A DNA stretch of 64,000 bases from Lacticaseibacillus casei DSM 20011 = JCM 1134 = ATCC 393. GTDB lineage: Bacteria > Bacillota > Bacilli > Lactobacillales > Lactobacillaceae. Positions 8,849 through 16,783 of this stretch are shown piece by piece. The stretch is from assembly GCF_000829055.1 (NCBI RefSeq), contig NZ_AP012544.1:558001-622000 (forward strand), in the 5' to 3' direction. The notes beneath the pieces were generated by a model that was not told where the DNA came from, ran no database searches, and was given only the letters and a program-made list of their open reading frames with translations. How positions within the stretch are numbered: position 1 is the stretch's first letter; each line of letters begins with the position of its first letter. Position numbers and translations under genes: made by a program.

Positions 8849-9307
8849 CTACTGCTCTTTTTTTGCCGCTTGCCGGGGCTGGATGACTTTTGTGCCGATT
8901 TCATTTAAAAGTTTCACAAATTGCTTGGCTTTGCGTACGCCTAAAGCGTTCACCCATTCGTTGAAGCGCTCGCTGGCTTCTTTGGTAATCGCGGCTTCTA
9001 CCTGCTTACCAAGCGGTGTTAGCTGCAATGTATTACGCCGCCGATCAGCTTCGAACTTGGATTGCGTCACGTAATTCAAATTACGCAACACGCGTATTTG
9101 CCGCGCAACAGCCGGCTTGGTTACGCCGCGTTTGGCAACAATGGCAGTCAAGCTGATGGTGGGATCATTGGCAATGTCGGATAAAATCCGGTATTGCTCG
9201 AAACTCAAATGGTATTGGGCCATGGGCTCTGAGATCAGTTCGTTGATATTTTTGAATGTTGAAAAATAAGCATCCACATATGCCTCTAGTAAGGGTTTAT
9301 CAGTCAT
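8849..9307 (-). CDS. MarR-family transcriptional regulator
   Basis: A 152-residue winged-helix regulator. An N-terminal dimerisation helix (LLEAYVDAYFSTFKNINEL) is followed by the DNA-binding part ISLTAIVAKRGVTKPAVARQ and the wing YVTQSKFEADRRRNTLQLT, the DRRxxxxxLT signature of MarR proteins. The start ATG 9307 has GGAGG ten bases upstream; a longer frame to 9382 lacks support. It is divergent from the membrane-anchored hydrolase gene at 9431, which is the natural candidate target. Ligand unknown. Confidence 0.88.
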   Translation of the reverse strand: MTDKPLLEAYVDAYFSTFKNINELISEPMAQYHLSFEQYRILSDIANDPTISLTAIVAKRGVTKPAVARQIRVLRNLNYVTQSKFEADRRRNTLQLTPLGKQVEAAITKEASERFNEWVNALGVRKAKQFVKLLNEIGTKVIQPRQAAKKEQ

Positions 9308-9343
9308 TTTTCTTCCTCCAGACATTATCTTAACAAAACACAG

Positions 9344-9355
9344 GCTACATGTAAC
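9344..9355. promoter_or_regulatory. Possible operator in divergent intergenic space
   Basis: GCTACATGTAAC contains the palindrome TACATGTA and lies in the 123-base gap between the marR-type gene and the hydrolase gene. MarR proteins often bind such symmetric sites next to their own gene. The link is inference from position. Confidence 0.35.
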
Positions 9356-9430
9356 TTGAAATTCTGAAAAGTTGCGGTACACTTTTTTAGTTATGTAAAG
9401 GACTTGAACTACTTATGGAGGTTGTAGAAC

Positions 9431-10363
9431 GTGCGAAAACATAAAAAAGCGTGGTTGATCGGGCTACTATCAGTTGTTGGGGTTATTGTGGTGGGCTTGA
9501 TCGGTGCCAGTCTTTACTTTTACCAATATGCCTTCGTGCCCTCAAAGAAGTCTTTTTTGAGTGGCAAAGAGAGTCGCATCATTACGGACGGGAAGGCGTG
9601 GCTTAAATCCGTACATAAAGAAACTTGGACGCAGCAGGCGGTGGGCGACAAGCTTAAGCTGGTGGCGGATTATGTTCCGGCGGCTAAACCAACGACCAAA
9701 ACCGTTGTGGTGGCGCATGGCTATATGACGAACAAAGAATATATGGCGCCGCAAATCAAGATGTTTCATGATGCCGGCTTCAATGTTCTGGCTCCTGATG
9801 ATCGTGGCCAAGGCCAGTCGGAAGGCAATTATATCGGTTATGGGTGGCCAGACCGGCTAGATTACCTGAAATGGATTAATCAAATCATCAAAAAACAAGG
9901 CAAACAGAGTCAAATTGCCTTGTACGGTGTCTCGATGGGCGGCGCAACGGTGATGTATATCAGCGGCGAGAAGCTGCCGCCGCAGGTCAAGAGCATTGTC
10001 GAAGATTGCGGCTACATCAGCATTATTGACGAACTTGCTTATCAAGCCAAGTCGATGTTCAATTTGCCAAAATGGCCGCTGGTACCGGCAGTGGCACTGA
10101 CCGCAACGCTTAAAGCCGGTTACAACCTCTTTGATGCCAGTGCGATCACGGCTTTGCACAAGAATACACGGCCTATTCTTTTTATCCACGGAGCCAAAGA
10201 CACATTTGTCCCGACTAAAATGGTTTACCAGAATTATCGCGCAGCCACCAAGGCGAAAAAAGCGCTCTGGGTGGTTAAGGGTGCGGCTCATGCGCGGAGT
10301 TTTCCGGATCATCCCCAGGTTTACGCCAAACGCGTAGTCGGCTGGTTTAACGCCAACTGGTGA
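9431..10363 (+). CDS. Membrane-anchored alpha/beta hydrolase
   Basis: A 310-residue protein starting at GTG with TGGAGG seven bases upstream. A basic stretch and one hydrophobic helix (about 8-32) anchor it, leaving the hydrolase domain outside the membrane. VVVAHGYMTNK is the oxyanion strand, APDDRGQGQSEG the following turn, GVSMGGAT carries the nucleophile Ser168, HGAKDTFVP the acidic residue and AAHARSF the histidine. It belongs with the YqkD/FrsA-like exported hydrolases of Firmicutes; substrate unknown. It is divergent from a MarR regulator, which may control it. Confidence 0.85.
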   Translation: MRKHKKAWLIGLLSVVGVIVVGLIGASLYFYQYAFVPSKKSFLSGKESRIITDGKAWLKSVHKETWTQQAVGDKLKLVADYVPAAKPTTKTVVVAHGYMTNKEYMAPQIKMFHDAGFNVLAPDDRGQGQSEGNYIGYGWPDRLDYLKWINQIIKKQGKQSQIALYGVSMGGATVMYISGEKLPPQVKSIVEDCGYISIIDELAYQAKSMFNLPKWPLVPAVALTATLKAGYNLFDASAITALHKNTRPILFIHGAKDTFVPTKMVYQNYRAATKAKKALWVVKGAAHARSFPDHPQVYAKRVVGWFNANW

Positions 10364-10371
10364 GTGTGCGT

Positions 10372-10845
10372 TTAATGCTGCGCTTCATTGGCGGCAACGC
10401 GGGCGAGAATCGTGTAAATCTTTTGCGCATCGCTTGGTGTGCCGCGAAGTTCGTAGTCGGCTAAAAACGGGGCGTCGAATTCTTTAGCGTAGCGTTTGGC
10501 AGTGAGGCAGTATTGTTCATTAAAATTCCGATTGCCCGAACCGATGATGCCTAAGCAATACTCGGCATTTTCGCCTTCAGCAAGGTAGTCGCCCATCGCA
10601 TTGGTCATCAGTTCCTTGACACCATTGTCGATACCGTTGCCGCCGTCAAGATACGTGGGCACCATGACAAAAAATGGCTTGGTTTCTCCATCGCTCTGGG
10701 TGGCTTCAGAAATTTCTTTCAGCTGAATCGGTGGATTGTCGGGATTCTGCTGGTGCTGGGCATCGGCATAGTCAGCCAAGCGATGAGCAAAAGCGCGGGT
10801 GTTGCCGGAGATTGAAATGAATAAAACGCGAATAGGTTCAGTCAT
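10372..10845 (-). CDS. nrdI: NrdI, flavodoxin-like activator of class Ib ribonucleotide reductase
   Basis: A 157-residue flavoprotein. SISGNTRAFA binds the FMN phosphate, VPTYLDGGNGID is the 50s loop, and GSGNRNFNEQYCLTAKRYA is the characteristic NrdI motif around the flavin. In class Ib reductase it supplies the oxidant that builds the dimanganese-tyrosyl cofactor of NrdF. Here it stands alone, without nrdE, nrdF or nrdH next to it; those genes must be elsewhere if the pathway is present. It converges on the hydrolase gene with only eight bases between the stop codons and no visible terminator. Confidence 0.87.
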   Translation of the reverse strand: MTEPIRVLFISISGNTRAFAHRLADYADAQHQQNPDNPPIQLKEISEATQSDGETKPFFVMVPTYLDGGNGIDNGVKELMTNAMGDYLAEGENAEYCLGIIGSGNRNFNEQYCLTAKRYAKEFDAPFLADYELRGTPSDAQKIYTILARVAANEAQH

Positions 10846-10901
10846 GATGATTGCCTCTTTCGTTTAAAAGTAAAATTGCTGGTTAGTAGCCATAAAGCCA
10901 G

Positions 10902-10949
10902 AAAAAGGAGTTGCGGTGTCGTCTTTAGCGAAACGCTGCGACTCCTTTT
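10902..10949 (-). terminator. Intrinsic terminator for the aldo/keto reductase transcript
   Basis: AAAAAGGAGTTGCGGTG pairs with CGCTGCGACTCCTTTT. The longer T-run is on the minus strand, so it should end the leftward transcript of the reductase after it has passed through the palindromic repeat at 10951-11075. Confidence 0.7.
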
Positions 10950-10950
10950 G

Positions 10951-11075
10951 AGTGAGCGTGAGCCGGCGCGGTCAGAAACCGGAGTGTAAGGACCTTGGAC
11001 GTGATGGCCGGGTTTTGGCCATTGCGACCAAGGTCCTTACACGCAGGCTCCTGCGCCGGCGAACGCGTTATGGAA
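10951..11075 (+). repeat. Dispersed ~125-bp palindromic element, copy 1
   Basis: It starts AGTGAGCGTGAGCCGGCGCGG and ends GAACGCGTTATGGAAA. The core folds as a long hairpin: GTGTAAGGACCTTGG against CCAAGGTCCTTACAC and CCGGCGC against GCGCCGG. The inner GAAACCGG and GGCTCCT segments do not match each other here, so this copy looks like a hybrid of two variants. It lies between nrdI and the reductase gene and directly touches the terminator at 10902-10949. Confidence 0.9.
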
Positions 11076-11080
11076 ACAAA

Positions 11081-11905
11081 TTAAAACTCCTGATAAACAG
11101 CCGGATCCTGATCCCTTAAGCGGCCATCAGGCTTGCTCAACTGATCAATGGCTGTCATTTCTTCCTTTGTCAGGCTAAAATCAAAAATATCAAGATTAGT
11201 GCGCTGCCGGGAAAGATGAGCCGATTTTGGAATTGGCAAGACACGGTGTTGGAGATCCCAGCGCAGGATAACCTGCCCGACATTTTTACCATGTTCCGCA
11301 GCAATTTGCTTGATGACAGGTTCTTTTAAAACGGCACCGCGACCTAAGGGACTCCAGGCAACTGTTTGAATGTTATGGGCGTCATCATACTCACGTTGGG
11401 TTTGCTGGTTAAAGTAAGGATGTAGCTCCACTTGATTAACCGCTGGCGTGACGCCGGTTTCTTTAATCAACCGATCAATGTGCCCCGGCAAGAAGTTGGA
11501 AACACCAATTGAGCGAATTAAGCCGAACCGTTGTGCCTGAATCAGCGCCTGCCACGCTTCAACGTAAAGTCCTTCTTTCGGATTAGGCCAATGGATCAAA
11601 TAAAGGTCGTAATAATCCAGACCAGCGCGGTATAGACTTTCTTCGATGGTGTCAATGGCTTCCTGATAACGGTGATGACGGCCGGGTAACTTAGATGCAA
11701 CGATCAATTGGCTGCGGGGAATGCCACTTTGGCGAACCGCTTCGCCCACAGCACCTTCGTTTTCATAATTAAACGCTGCATCGAGCAGGCGATACCCTAA
11801 GTAAAGGGCACCGACCATGGCTCTGACGCCGTTCGTGCCATTTAATTTATATGTCCCAAACCCGACTGCCGGCAAGACGTTGCCGTCGTTTAACGTATAG
11901 TGCAT
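11081..11905 (-). CDS. Aldo/keto reductase (2,5-diketogluconate reductase-like)
   Basis: A 274-residue NADPH-dependent oxidoreductase of the AKR superfamily. The catalytic tetrad is visible as Asp42 and Tyr47 (LLDAAFNYENE), Lys72 (VASKLPG) and His105 (LYLIHWPNP). GVSNFLPGHIDRL, AVNQVELHPYF and the C-terminal IPKSAHLSRQRTNLDIFDF segment, which binds the cofactor phosphate, complete the family pattern. It reduces carbonyl compounds; the physiological substrate cannot be read from sequence. GGAGG lies just upstream of the ATG at 11905. Confidence 0.9.
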   Translation of the reverse strand: MHYTLNDGNVLPAVGFGTYKLNGTNGVRAMVGALYLGYRLLDAAFNYENEGAVGEAVRQSGIPRSQLIVASKLPGRHHRYQEAIDTIEESLYRAGLDYYDLYLIHWPNPKEGLYVEAWQALIQAQRFGLIRSIGVSNFLPGHIDRLIKETGVTPAVNQVELHPYFNQQTQREYDDAHNIQTVAWSPLGRGAVLKEPVIKQIAAEHGKNVGQVILRWDLQHRVLPIPKSAHLSRQRTNLDIFDFSLTKEEMTAIDQLSKPDGRLRDQDPAVYQEF

Positions 11906-12010
11906 GCAAACAACCTCCTTGTGAAATACGAAATCGCTGGTGGTTTATCGTGCAATAACAGGTGATGTCGTTGCCACTTCATTTAGTGTAGTCCAAATGT
12001 CAGGATGCGT

Positions 12011-12039
12011 ACAAGTCACGATGGTGCATCGTGTATAAT
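12011..12039 (+). promoter_or_regulatory. Promoter spacer with operator-like inverted repeat
   Basis: A consensus -10 TATAAT (12034-12039) is directly preceded by CACGATG-GTG-CATCGTG (12017-12033), a perfect 7-bp inverted repeat that fills the promoter spacer. The -35 position is weak (ACAAGT). A protein bound there would block RNA polymerase, so the gene at 12061 is probably repressed by an unknown factor. Confidence 0.55.
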
Positions 12040-12060
12040 GAATGCCATATAAGGAAGCAG

Positions 12061-12921
12061 GTGGTCAAAACGAGAACACAACAATGGCGAGCCATTTCCC
12101 GAAGTTGGTTTGCATTTTTCACCATGATTTTCTGGGTGCTTCTTTTTGTTGAAGCCTTCAGCACGGGAATGATGCTGACGGTTGGGACACCGGCACGTAC
12201 TGAACAGGTGATTGTTAAAAGTAAAGGGTTGGTGCAGATGACCCAATCCCTAAATAAAGAATTAATCGACACGGCGAACAAGAATGGCGCCACTTTGAAT
12301 CCGCAATCGACGCTGGTGACCATTGATGACACCCAACGATTGGCTTCAAAAATGGTGACTGCCAGTGCGGACAATCAAATGCGTGTGTCACTGGATACGA
12401 TTAAAGAGAGCATAGCAAGTCGCCTGCAGAAAGCTGCTGCCGATCAAGGGCAAAATTTTGATCAAAAGAAAGTGCTGACGAGCCTCACAGCCTTCCTTGA
12501 TCGCGAAATCAATCAGCTCGTGATGTCCGAAGGCTGGGGACGGGCTTATCCGTTACTGGTGCTCATGACGCAAACCGCGGTCATTGTGGCAGCGATCCTA
12601 ATGGTGATCGTTTTATTGATTATGCTAAAAACCGCCCACTCTTGGCGGCAATTTTTGGTGGTCACGGGTCGCTCCACTTACATTATGGGGTATATGGGCG
12701 GATTTATGGCAGTCTTAACAACCGCTAGCCCGTTTTTAGGTGCCATTAGTGCCCGAATGCCGGTCAATACTGAACTGGCGCGCGATTTGCTTCTTGCGTA
12801 TTCACCGTTGTGGCAGCGCGTGGCCGGTTGGACCATTGTCATTGGGTTGGTGATCGCGGCGCTGAGTCATTTTCTGCCAAGGCCGGCCGTCGATGAAAAT
12901 GAGTCGGTGAATGCGGCATGA
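12061..12921 (+). CDS. Membrane protein of unknown function, 286 aa
   Basis: I do not recognise the family. One N-terminal helix (about 17-40), an extracytoplasmic region of roughly 140 residues rich in Gln, Asn and Ser, then three hydrophobic helices near 170-195, 210-235 and 255-275. This layout resembles membrane sensors or YhgE-like exporters but no motif decides it. The GTG at 12061 was preferred because AAGGA lies five bases upstream; a longer frame from 12031 would start inside the promoter. The gene is followed by a palindromic repeat and then a second exported-hydrolase gene. Confidence 0.75.
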   Translation: MVKTRTQQWRAISRSWFAFFTMIFWVLLFVEAFSTGMMLTVGTPARTEQVIVKSKGLVQMTQSLNKELIDTANKNGATLNPQSTLVTIDDTQRLASKMVTASADNQMRVSLDTIKESIASRLQKAAADQGQNFDQKKVLTSLTAFLDREINQLVMSEGWGRAYPLLVLMTQTAVIVAAILMVIVLLIMLKTAHSWRQFLVVTGRSTYIMGYMGGFMAVLTTASPFLGAISARMPVNTELARDLLLAYSPLWQRVAGWTIVIGLVIAALSHFLPRPAVDENESVNAA

Positions 12922-12937
12922 CGGATTTATTGAATCG

Positions 12938-13061
12938 CATTAACGCGTTCGCCAGCCCAGAAACCTGCGTGTAAGGACCTCAGTCGCAATGGCCAAGGTC
13001 GGGCTATCACGCCTGAGGCCACTTACACGCCGGTTTCTAACCGGGCTGGCTCACGCTCACT
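12938..13061 (-). repeat. Dispersed palindromic element, copy 2
   Basis: Reverse orientation relative to copy 1. Arms GTGTAAGGACCTCAG / CTGAGGCCACTTACAC, GCCAGCCC / GGGCTGGC and AGAAACC / GGTTTCT are complementary, so the hairpin is intact with a different arm sequence. It lies between two plus-strand genes and ends 16 bases before the next start codon, overlapping the space used by that gene's ribosome site. Confidence 0.88.
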
Positions 13062-13076
13062 AGAAAGGGAGGTTTC

Positions 13077-13922
13077 ATGAAACGAGATAAGTGGCTTTGG
13101 TTGGCGTTATTGGTTGTGTTGCTTGTTGCCGGTGCCGGGTGGTATTGGTATAACAACCAGGCCGATACCCCGCCAACTAAAGAAGAAACCACGATTGGAC
13201 GCACGGCGACGCTTTATTTGCATGGCTATTCTGGCGGTGCCGGGTCGACGAATACACTGATTCGCCGGGCTGAGGGGACCGGTGCGACCAAAGTGCTGAC
13301 GGCAACGGTTGCTAAAAACGGCAAAGTTCAGTGGACCGGTGATCCGCATCGTGTCAGCAAGCCCATTGTTCAGGTGATCTTTCAAGACAACAAGAATCCT
13401 GACGTCGTGAAACTGGCAGATTGGTTGACGACGATTAATCGGCAGCTTTACCAGCGCTATGGTGTGCGCAATGTTAACTTTGTGGCACATTCAATGGGCA
13501 ACATGGCGGTGATGTTTTACGCGGTTCGCAATCAGGATCAAGGCAAACTGCCGAAAATGAAGCACTATGTTGCCATTGCTGGGCATTTTGACGGCATTAT
13601 TGGCATGGGGGATCAACCGCACCAGATTAAGCTGGCGGCTAACGGTTACCCGTCACCCATGGACGAAAATTACGGCGAATTGGCGCGTTTACGGGATCAT
13701 TTTCCTAAAGGCGTTAAGGTGTTGAATATTTACGGTGATATTCACGATGGCAGCGATTCGGATGGTCGCGTAGCCAATAACTCTTCGCGATCCTTGCGTT
13801 ATCTTGTCAGCCCCCGGGCAGCCACTTATCAAGAAAAGGAATACTTTGGCCGTGATGCTCAGCACAGCGCACTGCATGAGAATCCGCAAGTAGCCAAAGC
13901 TGTCGATTCGTTCATCTGGTAA
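13077..13922 (+). CDS. Exported alpha/beta hydrolase, DUF915 family
   Basis: A 281-residue protein with an N-terminal signal-anchor (basic MKRDK followed by a hydrophobic run to about residue 24) and a hydrolase domain outside the cell. LYLHGYSGG is the oxyanion region, VAHSMGN carries Ser139, IYGDIHDGSDSDG the acidic residue region and AQHSALHENPQV the histidine. This pattern is the DUF915 cell-surface hydrolase family common in lactobacilli; substrate unknown. GGGAGG lies six bases before the ATG. Stop and the convergent DUF421 gene are eight bases apart with no terminator between them. Confidence 0.87.
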   Translation: MKRDKWLWLALLVVLLVAGAGWYWYNNQADTPPTKEETTIGRTATLYLHGYSGGAGSTNTLIRRAEGTGATKVLTATVAKNGKVQWTGDPHRVSKPIVQVIFQDNKNPDVVKLADWLTTINRQLYQRYGVRNVNFVAHSMGNMAVMFYAVRNQDQGKLPKMKHYVAIAGHFDGIIGMGDQPHQIKLAANGYPSPMDENYGELARLRDHFPKGVKVLNIYGDIHDGSDSDGRVANNSSRSLRYLVSPRAATYQEKEYFGRDAQHSALHENPQVAKAVDSFIW

Positions 13923-13930
13923 ACTCGCGA

Positions 13931-14578
13931 CTAGTCACGGTCATAAGGCGCAATGACGACTTTACCACCCAGAAAACTTGCCATATACACGTCTTCTGGT
14001 TTATAGCCTTGTTCGGCAAGGCGGGCTTTGAGCCAGTCCTCATCGTGGTCAATCGCATCGAGTGCTGCCGGGTCAATCTGGCCGTCTAAAATAAGCGGAT
14101 ACTTGATGGTCTCATCGCCTTTGAAAATAACATTCAACTGTCCGTTCTGTTCAAGATAGGCTTGGCGAACATCGCGCAGATCTTTCACACCAGCGGTACG
14201 TAAGCGATAGGCGAGGTCGTTGGCTGACAAACCAACCTGCGTGGCGGTTTCGACGCGAATGTTCCCGTGTGAGACCACTAATAGCGGCTCGCCATCGATA
14301 GCCCGTTTGAGCCAGTGATTATGATTCGTCAGGTATTTCGAGCTGAAGACGATGAGTGTCCAGATTAGTAAGACGTTGACAAATTGCAAAATGCTGACGT
14401 CGGTATTATAAATGACACCCCCGATAATGCCGCCGAGGACATAGTTTTGCATCTGGTCAACAATCGTGGCCGGGGCAAGATTGCCTTTACCGGTGAGCTT
14501 AATCTGGACAACAAACACGATGAAGCCTAAAAGCAGCTTCATTGCGGTCACAAAATATAAATCCTGAAAAAGTGCCAT
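13931..14578 (-). CDS. DUF421 membrane protein
   Basis: A 215-residue protein with three N-terminal helices and a cytoplasmic C-terminal domain. The YVLGGIIGGVIYN turn and the LTNHNHWLKRAIDGEPLLVV strand are typical of DUF421 (YetF/YrbG/YdfS relatives). Function is not established; related proteins affect spore or envelope properties in Bacillus. It follows the DUF3290 gene by nine bases, a pairing often seen in lactobacilli, so the two probably work as one membrane unit. Confidence 0.87.
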   Translation of the reverse strand: MALFQDLYFVTAMKLLLGFIVFVVQIKLTGKGNLAPATIVDQMQNYVLGGIIGGVIYNTDVSILQFVNVLLIWTLIVFSSKYLTNHNHWLKRAIDGEPLLVVSHGNIRVETATQVGLSANDLAYRLRTAGVKDLRDVRQAYLEQNGQLNVIFKGDETIKYPLILDGQIDPAALDAIDHDEDWLKARLAEQGYKPEDVYMASFLGGKVVIAPYDRD

Positions 14579-14587
14579 GAGTGCCTC

Positions 14588-15049
14588 CTACTTAGTGACG
14601 AATTGGACTTGCGGGACAATTAAGGTTGTTTTGGTGAGCTGGTAACTATTGTTATCGGCGTTGATCGTGACGGTGTACATTTTTTTCGTGGACCGTCCAA
14701 TCGTCACCAGCATCCCCGTGTGAACCGTGCTACTGTTGGCATACAGCTGATTGACGGACACCTGTTTCTGCGTAGCGACACTGCGCAATAAAGTAGCGAC
14801 TGCCTGTGAATTAACGGTGGCAGTGCGGCTTGCCTGAAGATCGCGAATCTGAATGCCGATGGTCAACAACTCGATGAGAGCCACCAGGACTAAAAGGTCA
14901 CGATATTTGTTGCTGCGCTTGTGACGGAGAAAATAAACCAGGTAGGCAATGATCGCCACAGCTCCGATGATGATGATGCCGTAACGCAAGGTGTTTTGCC
15001 AATTGTCTTGATGAGTCAGCACTGAATACGCAAAAAAAGTTGTTCCCAT
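14588..15049 (-). CDS. DUF3290 membrane protein
   Basis: A 153-residue protein with two hydrophobic helices (about 20-43 and 53-68) followed by an extracytoplasmic domain of about 80 residues ending in QVQFVTK. The HRKRSNKYRDL-type loop between the helices is basic and so cytoplasmic. It is first of a two-gene unit with the DUF421 gene. Function unknown; the family is normally found next to DUF421. GAGGCG lies upstream of the ATG at 15049. Confidence 0.85.
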   Translation of the reverse strand: MGTTFFAYSVLTHQDNWQNTLRYGIIIIGAVAIIAYLVYFLRHKRSNKYRDLLVLVALIELLTIGIQIRDLQASRTATVNSQAVATLLRSVATQKQVSVNQLYANSSTVHTGMLVTIGRSTKKMYTVTINADNNSYQLTKTTLIVPQVQFVTK

Positions 15050-15115
15050 GAGACGCCTCCAAAAATAATAGTCTGGTCAAATCATAACAGAATGATAACC
15101 TGTTTGAAGTTATTC

Positions 15116-15143
15116 TTGACACGAAACATGACGGTGTTATGAT
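15116..15143 (+). promoter_or_regulatory. Promoter of the methionine-type T-box transcript
   Basis: A perfect -35 TTGACA (15116-15121) and TATGAT (15138-15143) are separated by 16 bases and lie just upstream of the T-box leader. Confidence 0.8.
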
Positions 15144-15149
15144 AATCGC

Positions 15150-15426
15150 AACTCAAAACAGACAACATTGCTTTGCGGAGAAGAGTATCTGAAGCGCGGA
15201 TCCCAAGCGAGCCTGGACAGTGGAAGCAGGCGATCGGTTAATCGGAGAAGATGAGCTCCAAATAGCTTTTCAGTGGTTCACGCCATTGAAACGGGTGCAT
15301 CCGTTACCATGCCAGGTATCGAATTTGGTACTGGTGAGGTGTTGGCACTATGCCGACACGAATAAGGGTGGTAACGCGCGTCAGGCGCCCCTTGATCTTT
15401 AAAAGGATCAAGGGGCGCTTTTTTTT
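15150..15426 (+). promoter_or_regulatory. T-box leader, probably methionine-specific
   Basis: The leader carries the T-box core AAGGGTGGTAACGCG (15364-15378), which pairs with the acceptor end of uncharged tRNA, followed by an intrinsic terminator GCGCCCCTTGATC / GGATCAAGGGGCGC with eight T (15385-15426). An AGCGAGCC..GGACAGTGGAAG region matches the conserved upstream stem I part. A candidate specifier codon ATG at 15251-15253 fits methionine and fits the MetE-like gene downstream. Specifier assignment is tentative because I did not fold stem I fully. Confidence 0.88.
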
Positions 15427-15460
15427 GAGCGTGAACTGACGCGCCAGAGAATGCGTTATC
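15427..15460 (+). repeat. Short deletion derivative of the palindromic element, copy 3
   Basis: GAGCGTGAACTGACGCG is followed directly by CCAGAGAATGCGTTATC, that is, both outer ends of the element without the hairpin core. It begins at the last T of the T-box terminator. Confidence 0.75.
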
Positions 15461-15538
15461 GCGATTGCCGCCTCTTTCGTTGCCGTGTGGTCAATGTTGT
15501 TTGAGGATCGTCATTTTCATAATACGGGAGGAATTCTC

Positions 15539-16672
15539 ATGACAGAAGAAGTTAAAATCAAAGCACCATTTCGCGCTGATTTAGTTGGCAGTTTGTTGCG
15601 TCCGGAACGATTGAAAGTGGCGCATCAGCAACTGGACATTGGCGAGATTCAGCAGGATCAGGAGCTGGCGATTCAGCACGAAGCGATTGATCACATTGTC
15701 AAAAAGCAGGTTGAATTAGGCTTTAATGCGGTCACGGATGGGGAGTTTTCCCGCCGGTACTGGCATCTGGATTTCTTCTGGGGCTTAAATGGCTATGAAA
15801 AAGATGATTCCTGGAAGTATGAACATGATTTTAAAGGCGGCATCAATGCGGCGGCGAACGTTCATTTGGCGGGAAAGGTCAGCTTTAACCCACAGCATCC
15901 ATTCTTTGCGGCATTTGAGTATCTTAAAAGTATCGTGCCGGAAGGGGTACTGCCAAAACAGACGATTCCCAGTCCAGCCTTGCTGTTTCGGGATCATCGT
16001 AGTGACAACTGGCCGAAGTATTATGACACCTTTGATGACTATTTAGCCGATATTGTCCAGGCTTATGTCGATACGATTCAGCACTTTTATGATTTAGGCG
16101 ATCGTTATCTTCAAATCGATGACACGAACTGGGCATATCTGATTCAGAACTTGAGGGACACCGAAAACGATCCGAAGAAACATGAACATTTTGTGGCATT
16201 AGCTAAGCTGGCCCACCGCGTGATTAAAGCGGTTTTGGTGAAATTGCCGGAAGATTTGACGGTCACCTCACATATCTGTCGCGGCAATTTCCAGTCGACG
16301 TTTTTGTTCTCCGGCGGCTATCAATATGTGGCTGATGATATTGGGGACTTGCCATACGACGGGCTGTTTCTTGAATATGACAGTCAACGGGCCGGGTCGT
16401 TTGAACCGTTGCCGCAACTTTGGAACGGGGATCCCAACAAACGAATTGTATTAGGTTTGATCACCTCGAAATTTCCGGAATTAGAAGATGAAGAAGCGGT
16501 GATCGAACGCATCAACGTCGCAACTGCTTACGTGCCGTTAGACAATCTGGCTTTGTCCACTCAATGCGGCTTTGCGTCGACCGAAGAAGGTAATAAGCTG
16601 ACAGAAGACGATCAATGGGCCAAGTTGGCGTTAGTTCAACGCATTGCCCATCGTGTTTGGGCTGATGCCTGA
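15539..16672 (+). CDS. MetE-like methyltransferase (YxjG/YxjH type)
   Basis: A 377-residue protein related to the C-terminal catalytic half of cobalamin-independent methionine synthase. Zinc-ligand candidates are the His and Cys of SHICRGNF, the Glu of LFLEYDS and the Cys of STQCGFAST; DGEFSRRYW and LQIDDTNWAYL are also typical. It lacks the N-terminal half of MetE, as in Bacillus YxjG/YxjH, and probably makes methionine from homocysteine or recycles a related thiol using an unidentified methyl donor. A T-box upstream makes expression depend on uncharged tRNA, likely tRNA-Met. luxS follows, which returns homocysteine to the same pathway. GGGAGG precedes ATG 15539. Confidence 0.9.
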   Translation: MTEEVKIKAPFRADLVGSLLRPERLKVAHQQLDIGEIQQDQELAIQHEAIDHIVKKQVELGFNAVTDGEFSRRYWHLDFFWGLNGYEKDDSWKYEHDFKGGINAAANVHLAGKVSFNPQHPFFAAFEYLKSIVPEGVLPKQTIPSPALLFRDHRSDNWPKYYDTFDDYLADIVQAYVDTIQHFYDLGDRYLQIDDTNWAYLIQNLRDTENDPKKHEHFVALAKLAHRVIKAVLVKLPEDLTVTSHICRGNFQSTFLFSGGYQYVADDIGDLPYDGLFLEYDSQRAGSFEPLPQLWNGDPNKRIVLGLITSKFPELEDEEAVIERINVATAYVPLDNLALSTQCGFASTEEGNKLTEDDQWAKLALVQRIAHRVWADA

Positions 16673-16715
16673 CTGACAAGTCCTTAGGGTGACACAAGCC
16701 GAAACGTGACAGATT

Positions 16716-16744
16716 TTTACGCACCATCGGCGATTGTGTTATAT
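16716..16744 (+). promoter_or_regulatory. Candidate promoter of luxS
   Basis: TTTACG (16716-16721) and TTATAT (16739-16744) with 17 bases between them, 40 bases before luxS. Confidence 0.5.
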
Positions 16745-16783
16745 GATGAATACGTAAACGATTGAGAAGGAGATCTTTGAGTT

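Noticed and set aside
15150..15426. SAM or S-box riboswitch in front of the MetE-like gene
   Set aside because: The leader has a clear T-box core and terminator and lacks the S-box conserved pattern.
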